Shown piece by piece: positions 57,440-64,000 of a stretch of 64,000 nt of DNA. How positions within the stretch are numbered: the stretch's first letter is position 1; each line of letters begins with the position of its first letter. Under the pieces are notes generated by a model. It did no database searches, had not been told where the DNA came from, and saw nothing but the letters and a program-made list of their open reading frames with translations. A program made the position numbers and the translations under genes. The stretch covers positions 434,001 to 498,000 of the forward strand of contig JBANDB010000009.1 in assembly GCA_037576215.1 (NCBI GenBank), in the 5' to 3' direction. The DNA comes from Armillaria gallica (Eukaryota; Basidiomycota; Agaricomycetes; Agaricales; Physalacriaceae).

Positions 57440-58600
57440 GATCGTCAGATGCTAAGGTGCAGGATGAATAAGGTTCATTGCAACCATCCGCTTCATCTGC
57501 CTGCTTTATATCCGGAGTTTTAATCTCCCCTTCCTGAGACCGGCGAAAGCAACTCAGCATCCAAACGATCTGCTGTATTATGAGACCATGTTCTATTATT
57601 ATGAGGATCTACTTGCCTATATTGGGCTTCTATACCGTTTGGCCTGCACTATAGGCGGTTAGACAGAGTATAGAGTCTGACTATAGACGTTGATCGTGTA
57701 TTGCTGCGAGGGGAAGTGTCGAATTGATTACGATATGGGGAAGAGCCCGCTATTTTCATCACAAATTCAGCACGAGGTGTATCAAAAAAGGAACCTACAT
57801 ACGGTGGCTGTCGTGATGCGAGATCTCTTGCTTTTGGCCTCTTCGATAACAGCGAAGATATGCCTGGACTAGTAGATAAATGGGTATATGGAAATTGGGA
57901 ATTCATGACCCGTCCTGAACATACTAACTGGTCTCAGTGAATGTATTGATTATGGCACCGAATGTCTGGCAGCTGGCTGTCTCTATATGCCTTTCGAAGA
58001 AGGTACTGCGGCTCATTCCAGTGGCATGTCCCTGATATCAGCATCAGTAATAAATCATCGTAAAAGGCAGGAATGGCGCCCATAGAAGGTTGAAAAACAC
58101 GTAGTGGTGGAAGGTAAAGAAGGACGGCGGATGTCGGACCGGTGGAGCGTCGCCATTTGTCCCTCGCGATCGAGGCTGCCCACCGTTGGCCCACCGCCAA
58201 CAGCCGCCAACTCACGATACCTCTACACTGCTCCCAGACCGGGAATTAATCAAGTAGTCAGATCATCGTCTTGAACATCCTACGCGTCACGTCCTGATTG
58301 TCCACCGCCTCGGTAAGGTACCGACAAGAAAACATACTTAATGATATTACAGACACACAACAAACCGTAGCATAGGCATTATCGATGTTGATAGAAAACG
58401 TGTTTCAAGTTTCACATATATCATAGAGTGCTATGCATGGATAAGCCTTCTGGAGCGACCTCAGATGAGCTCCCTACGGCCACAGTTGGAGTGAGGATTA
58501 CAGAGAGTTGGCGAAAGGACACCGCGTTGGCCCCAATTTAGTACTGTGGTTGCGCCAGAATCTTTTATATTCCGCTTCATCGTCACGAAGTAAAACAACA
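57440..58600. other. GST4 upstream spacer, no gene
   Basis: Copy of the GST upstream spacer, with the TATAAA box at 57505-57510. No conserved open frame survives comparison with the 21.3, 24.1 and 61.6 kb copies. Confidence 0.5.
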
Positions 58601-59111
58601 CGGACATTACCTTTTCGTTCCTCCTCCGTTCTCAATGTTTTCTGAAACACTTAACCATTCGAGATGGTCCAGCTAATGGAGTCGACTTATCATCTATACT
58701 CACGATTCAGTCCGGATCTTTGACTCATCTCTTCGTCGTGTTGGTTGAAGAAAATTATCTCTCGGCATGCTGCATGTTGTCATCTACGGAATCCTCGGAT
58801 ATATTGGCACCCCGTCTGCAGTGCATACAAGTACTATTTAATCGTTATCGCCCACTCCATGATACCTCCATTCGCATGATAGAGTCTCGTTGGTTGACGA
58901 CGGAGAAAGACCCAACACGATTTCAAAGACTCGTAATTCATACAGCAGGCAATACAATATGAAGCAAACAAATTAATTGATGTCCTCAGGGAGCATGAGA
59001 AAGATGATCAGGGAAGGTCTCGACGTTGTGATCTTTGAAGACTTTCATAAGTATCGAAGCAGCTTAAGGTTCTGGTTAGACCCATTGATGGCTGGTGCGG
59101 AGGAGATGTGG
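58601..59111 (+). pseudogene. F-box 3' fragment
   Basis: Begins abruptly at GGACATTACCTTTTCG, which corresponds to the middle of the F-box gene (DVDITFSFLL). It contains the EENYLSACCMLSSTESS segment, a small insertion after HTAG that shifts the frame, and a target site at 59112 with a solo LTR. The same truncation point at 62641 shows that the fragment was duplicated after truncation. Confidence 0.75.
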
Positions 59112-59116
59112 TTATT

Positions 59117-59320
59117 GTAGTATATTCAAGCTTCTCATAGCGGACAGTTAGTCGCCGTTTGGTTCTCGTATGATTTTACTTACGTGTTGGCTTATTTCCG
59201 AGGGGATTACGTAGTATATAAGGCTAGATATTTCGCAGTTAGTCCCCATGTCGCGTTTGCCACAGATGTAAACCATTTTTGCCACTCGCTTCGTTTGAGA
59301 ACGGCCCCGTGATTTTAACA
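59117..59320. mobile_element. Solo LTR, copy shared with 25173-25377
   Basis: 204 bp, TGTAGT...TTAACA, flanked by GTTAT at 59112-59116 and 59321-59325. Same site and same family as 25173-25377, hence a duplicate by descent and not an independent insertion. Confidence 0.85.
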
Positions 59321-59414
59321 GTTATGGATTGTGGTTCAATTCAAATGTTACATATAAGTATCATGAATCATATCTATATACATTCAGACACGGATACCAA
59401 GGTTGTCGGAGTGC

Positions 59415-60119
59415 CTATGCTTTCCTACAGAACGTCTCTACGAGTTTCTCCTTGTCCTTGTCAGTGGTGTGAGAATATTGTTCAATGCACGCCCTGTATG
59501 CTGCCTATTTACATTCGTGTTTTAAGTTCCATATCATCGATTTGAAGTAAAAGGGACACATATCGGAATAGCGGTCCTAAACTTGTGGAATGCTCTGCCA
59601 TCGGTGCCGAGTCTCTTTAAGATGTGGCAGACATGAGAAGTGAAGTGGACGGCCTGGAAATCATCCTTGCGAGAATTGATGTCCCCCAAAAACTCAATAG
59701 TCGAAGTCACATCACCAGCGTACGCGTCACAAGCCCACTTTCCGTCGGTGTCCGTCATGACATGGTTCTGTTTTCAATTCTTCATGAAGTTAAATGGTAA
59801 CATCACGTGTAGGAAACGTAGCATACCGGGATTAGCGCGGTGGCATTTTGGAGCTGTGAGTTCAGAGGACTTAGAGCATCTGTCACGACCTGAATTCAAC
59901 CATCGGAGATAGAAATGGCAATAACTAAGCAGAACTTACTGTAGCACGGTCAATATTGACATTGTCGGCAAATTCCCGACAGGCCCCCTTGATTTCAAGA
60001 ATTGTTTGGTCCACACTGTTGAAAACATCTTTAAGAGTGTCAATGTCGCTGTGATCCACGAGAGTATCAGCGAAGGCGGGAACAACAGGGAGAAGGAGAG
60101 AGATAGTGCGAAGTAACAT
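59415..60119 (-). CDS. Small secreted cysteine protein D, doubtful donor
   Basis: Paralog of SSP-C from the B/D lineage. Exon 1 (59940-60119) is intact: MLLRTISLLLPVVPAFA signal peptide, then DHSDIDTLKDVF. Exons 2 and 3 are open. The donor of intron 3 reads CCGATATGT where copies B and C have GT directly after CCG, so splicing to the last exon (ending ETFCRKA, TAG 59415-59417) may fail. Without it, translation would stop at 59534-59536. Expected full length is about 178 residues. Function unknown, as for copy C. Same strand as GST5, about 640 bp downstream of it. Confidence 0.6.
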
Positions 60120-60758
60120 TCTGAAAGGTTTCCTTTTTAATACAACGGTACAAAGGCTGTGAGATGGGAGCAGTATTTCGACATGTTTATTACTATTCAA
60201 TGAATGGAATCCAGAGGAGAAAAGCCTTCCAGGAAGGTCACGAATCAGACATTCATATAGGTAGTCGTTCTAGTTTCAAGAAGCACCGTTGGTTTGTGGA
60301 TGACCAATATGACGGTAGGGTGCTTCGGATCCAAATTGGATCCGCTATTATGCACTGAAAGGGTCAATGAGCGAATCGCCTATAGAATATAAGAACCCGA
60401 CGAATCAGTGCTGCCAGCCCTGCATGGGGAAGTGGATTTCCGAAATGAATTCCATCCAAAACCGTCCTGTCTTTTCGTCAAGGCAAACAAAGGCTTACAT
60501 TGAAAAGAATGATGTCCTCAATCAGCCCAAAGACAGACTTGAGTCGGATCCTCCAATGACTAAGAGCAACATCCTCGCCCGACTTGGGCCATTCTATACC
60601 CGTTACGAAGAATAAAGGAACTCCGTAACCAGTCCGTGCTAGACCCCAATTATCGATATCAACGCGGATGTTCTTTGAGCTAAAAAAGACTTTCTCGATT
60701 ACGATTACAGTAATGAATTTGGCTCCAATATCTTCAATGCCAGAAAATTACCTAGTAC

Positions 60759-61555
60759 CTACATGACGGCCTCGTACTTCTCGAAACTCTTCACCAGCAT
60801 CCCCCATCGTCCGTCATGCCATGATGACAACTCCTTCCACTCTGGACTATCCTCTCCAAGGGAAATCCGAAGGAAGAGCATGCACGCGCTCATGACGAAG
60901 TCCGCAAACGTAGGAGTCTCCCCAGTAACAAACGTATCCCCTTTCGTCATCCACTTGTCCACTTTGCCAAAATCATCCTTCACAACCGCCCATTGTCTCG
61001 TTCTATGCTCCCCATGCAGATCCATCTCCTCAATAGTGACCCCGAGCAATTCTTCCTTCGTTTTCCGGAGGAACGCCGCGCTTCGCGGGGACAGGATCGC
61101 GTTGACAGCAGTGATGCCAAGTGGTGATATCGCCTGCGTTTGGGATTCAAATGCGGCTATGAATGCAGCATGCAGGGCTCTTGTCCCGGGAGGTATAAGA
61201 CGTGGAGTATTGGGGTATGTAGCATCGAGATACTCGACAATAGCAGAAGATTCGGATATGAAGGCCCCAGTTGACGAGTCATGGAGAAGTGGAAGAGTAT
61301 AGCGTGGCGTCATGCCGTCCTTTTGGGTAGCGCTGGCCGGGATGTTAAAGGTCTTGTACAGTCCTTCGATATCAGGGTATTCGACCCATTCCGTACGATA
61401 TGGAATACCCTTGAAGTTGAGAGCATATCTGGGCAAGGATGAGACAGTTAAATTGGCATATGAAGGTAATCTGACCTGGCTTTCCAGGAATTGGGTGACC
61501 ATGCATTGATGGGAAGCTTAGAGGGAATATCGTAGAAGACGATGGCCGTCGACAT
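60759..61555 (-). CDS. GST5, etherase-like glutathione S-transferase
   Basis: Exons 61476-61555 and 60759-61428, 249 residues, promoter TATAAA at 61621-61626. It has the W-S-P-N-S-W-K active-site loop and the FISESSAIVEYLD motif. It shares AAFLRKTKEEL and RQWAVVKDD with GST6, so these two arose from the latest tandem duplication. It ends EKYEAVM instead of EKYEAVV. No lesion is seen. Confidence 0.9.
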
Positions 61556-62640
61556 GATCGTCAGATGCTAAGGTGCAGGATGAATAAGGTTCATTGCAAC
61601 CATCCGCTTCATCTGCCTGCTTTATATCCGGAGTTTAAATCTCCCCTTCATGAGACCGGCGAAAGCAACTCAGCATCCAAACGATCCGCTGTATTATGAT
61701 TGTTGTGAGGATCTACTAGCCTATATTGGGGTTCTATAACGTTTGGCCTGCACTATAGGCGGTTAGACAGAGTATAAAGTTTGACTATAGAAGTTGATCG
61801 TGTATTTCTGCGAGGGAAAGTGTCGAATTGACTACGATATGCGGAAAAGCCCACTATTTTCATCACAAATTCAGCACGAGGTGTATCAAAGAAGGAACCT
61901 ACATACGGTGGCTGTCGTGATGCGAGATCTCTTGCTTTTGGCCCCTTCGATAACAGCGAAGACGTGTATGCCTGGACTACTAGATAAATGGGTATATGGG
62001 ATTGGGAATTCACGACCCGTCCTGAACATACTAACTGGTCTCAGTGAATGTATTGATTATGGCACCGAATGTCTGGCAGCTGGCTGTCTCTATATGCCTT
62101 TCGAAGAAGGTACTGCGGCTCATTCCAGTGGCATGTCCCAGATATCAGCATCAGTAATAAATCAGCGTAAAAGGCAAGAATGGCGCCCATAGAAGGTTGA
62201 ATAACACGTAGTGGTGGAAGGAAGGACGGCGGATGTCGGACCGGTAGAGCGTCGCCATTTGTCCCTCGCGATCGAGGCTGCCCACCATTGGCCCACCGCC
62301 AACAGCCGCTAACTCACGGTACCTGTCCACCGCCTCGATAAGGTACTGACAAGAAAACATACTTAATGATATGACAGACACACAACAAACCGTAGCATAG
62401 GCATTATCGATGTTGATAGAAAAGGTGTTCCAGGTTTCACGTATAGCATAGAGTGTGCTATGCATGGATAAGCCTTCTCGAGCGACCTGAATTCGCCACG
62501 ACCAACGAAAGGGTTCGTTACGGCTACAGCTGGAGTGAGGATTACAGAGACATGGCGAAAGGACACCGCGCTAGCACCATTCAGCACTGGCTTGCGGAAC
62601 CTTTTATATCCCGATTCATCATCACAAAGCAAACGACTCG
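61556..62640. other. GST5 upstream spacer, no gene
   Basis: Third complete copy of the upstream spacer, with the TATAAA at 61621-61626 and the empty site for the 21962 solo LTR near 62264. No gene is supported. Confidence 0.5.
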
Positions 62641-63165
62641 GACATTACCTTTTCATTCCTCCTTCATTCTCAATGTTCTCTGTAACACTTAACCATTCAA
62701 GATGGTCCAGCTAAAGGAGTCGACTTATCATATATACTGGCGATTCAGTCGGGATCTTTAACTCATATCTTCCTCATGTTGGACGAAGAAAATTATCTCT
62801 CGATATGCTGCATGTCGTCATCTACAGAATCCTCGGATATATTGGCACCCCGTCTGCAGTGTGCAGAAGTACTATTCAATTCTTATTGCCCACTCTGTGA
62901 TACTTTCATTTGCATGATAGAGTCTCGTTGGTTGACGACGGAGAAAGACCTGACACGATTTCAAAGACTCGTAATTCATACAGCAGGGAAATACAATATG
63001 AAGCAAACAAATTAATTGATGTCCTCAGGGAGCATGAGAAAGATGATCAGGGAAGGTCTCGATGTTGTGATCTTTGAAGACTTTCATAAGTATCGAAGCA
63101 GCTTAAGGTTCTGGTTAGACCCATTGATGGCCGGTGCGGAGGAGATGTGGATACGAGGCATTTAA
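62641..63165 (+). pseudogene. F-box 3' fragment
   Basis: Same 5' truncation point as 58601. In-frame TAA near 62683, and a frame change after HTAG. At the end CGA replaces the TGA stop of the other copies, so the frame would run four codons further to TAA 63163-63165. The SSP gene expected after it is missing: the sequence jumps to the GST 3' flank at about 63209. Confidence 0.75.
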
Positions 63166-63285
63166 TTTACTGTCATGTAGAGACGATGGACCGTGGTTTA
63201 ACTGGAATAAGAAAGACTTTCTCGATTAGGATTACAGTAACGAATTTGGCTGCAGTATCTTCAACGCCAGAAAATTACCTAGTAC

Positions 63286-64000
63286 CTACACGACGGCCTC
63301 GTACTTCTCAAAAAACTTGACCAGCCTCCCCCATCGTCCGTCATGCCATGATGACAACTCCTTCCACTCTGGACTATCCTCTCCAAGGGAAATCCGAAGG
63401 AAGAGTATCCACGCGCTCATGACGAAGTCCGCAAACGTAGGAATCTCCCCGGTAACAAACGTATCCTCTTTCGTCATCCACTTGTCCACTTTGCCAAGAT
63501 CATCCTTCACAACCGCCCATTGTCTCGTTCTATGCTCCCCATGCAGATCCATCTCCTCAATAGTGACCCCGGACAATTCTTCCTTCGTTTTCCGGAGGAA
63601 CGCCGCGCTTCGCGGGGACAGGATCGCGTTGACAGCAGGGATGCCAAGTAGTGGTGTTATTGCCTGCATTTGGGATTCAAATGCGGCTATGAATGCAGCA
63701 TGCAGGGCTCTTGTCCCGGGAGGTATAAGACGTGGAGTATTGGGGTATGTAGCATCGAGATACTCGACAATAGCAGAAGATTCGGATATGAAGGCCCCAG
63801 TCGACGAGTCATAGAGAAGTGGAAGAGTATAGCGTGGCGTCATGCCGTCCTTTTGGGTAGCGCTGGCTGGGATGCCAAAAGTCTTGTACAGTCCTTCGAT
63901 ATCAGGGTATTCGACCCATTCCGTACGATATGGAATACCCTTGAAGTTGAGAGCATATCTGGGCAAGGATGAGACAGTTAAATTGGCATATGAAGGTAAT
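63286..64000 (-). CDS. GST6, etherase-like glutathione S-transferase, cut by window end
   Basis: Exon 2 is complete (63286-63958, acceptor CCCAG), one codon longer than in the other copies because of an extra Leu in the ITPLLG loop. Exon 1 lies beyond the window. The FISESSAIVEYLD motif and the EKYEAVV end are intact. Lys-Glu-Asp replaces Lys-Gly-Asp before TFVTGE. The cluster therefore continues to the right of this window. Confidence 0.85.
   Translation of the reverse strand, partial: LPSYANLTVSSLPRYALNFKGIPYRTEWVEYPDIEGLYKTFGIPASATQKDGMTPRYTLPLLYDSSTGAFISESSAIVEYLDATYPNTPRLIPPGTRALHAAFIAAFESQMQAITPLLGIPAVNAILSPRSAAFLRKTKEELSGVTIEEMDLHGEHRTRQWAVVKDDLGKVDKWMTKEDTFVTGEIPTFADFVMSAWILFLRISLGEDSPEWKELSSWHDGRWGRLVKFFEKYEAVV

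Overview
The window looks like nuclear DNA of an agaric-type basidiomycete (Agaricomycetes). The evidence is intron-rich genes with introns of about 45-65 bp and GT..AG ends, F-box proteins of the agaric expansion type, etherase-like glutathione S-transferases (GSTs), a DUF6534-type membrane protein, and a chromodomain Ty3/gypsy retrotransposon. There is nothing bacterial in it.

Layout. 1-5343: repeat-derived DNA with no recognisable gene, starting with a tandem array whose inverted copy lies at 50.4-51.2 kb. 5349-13673: one complete but decayed chromovirus with 455-bp LTRs, a CTATC target duplication, a self-priming primer site, gag, pol and chromodomain. 14.4-28.2 kb: left gene cluster, with two convergent F-box pseudogenes, six-cysteine small secreted protein (SSP) genes A and B (both broken), GST1 and GST2 (intact) and GST3 (truncated). 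28.2-40.4 kb: a mostly single-copy island with an intact 16-exon GH47 alpha-mannosidase, an aldo/keto reductase and a doubtful metallothionein-like gene. 40.6-46.1 kb: a second F-box pair, split by a 2.6-kb insertion and a solo LTR. 46.4-48.1 kb: a DUF6534-like gene. 50.4-54.2 kb: repeats, including a 707-bp foldback element. 54.9-64.0 kb: right gene cluster with SSP-C, SSP-D, GST4, GST5, GST6 (cut by the window end) and F-box 3' fragments.

The left and right clusters are copies of the same module, in order along the plus strand: F-box 3' part (+), SSP (-), GST (-), GST upstream spacer. SSP-A/C and SSP-B/D are two lineages, and a solo LTR shared by B and D shows that it inserted before the block was duplicated. 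The GSTs probably conjugate glutathione to wood- or plant-derived aromatics, and the SSPs are probably exported. The link between them is positional only.

Two processes shape the window. Repeated insertion of small elements can be read precisely because paralogous empty sites are present (four solo LTR copies, two MITEs, one foldback). CpG-to-TpG decay has turned CGA arginine codons into TGA in the retrotransposon and in one F-box copy. Everything here is read by eye. Splice models were checked for reading-frame consistency, but no database search was run.
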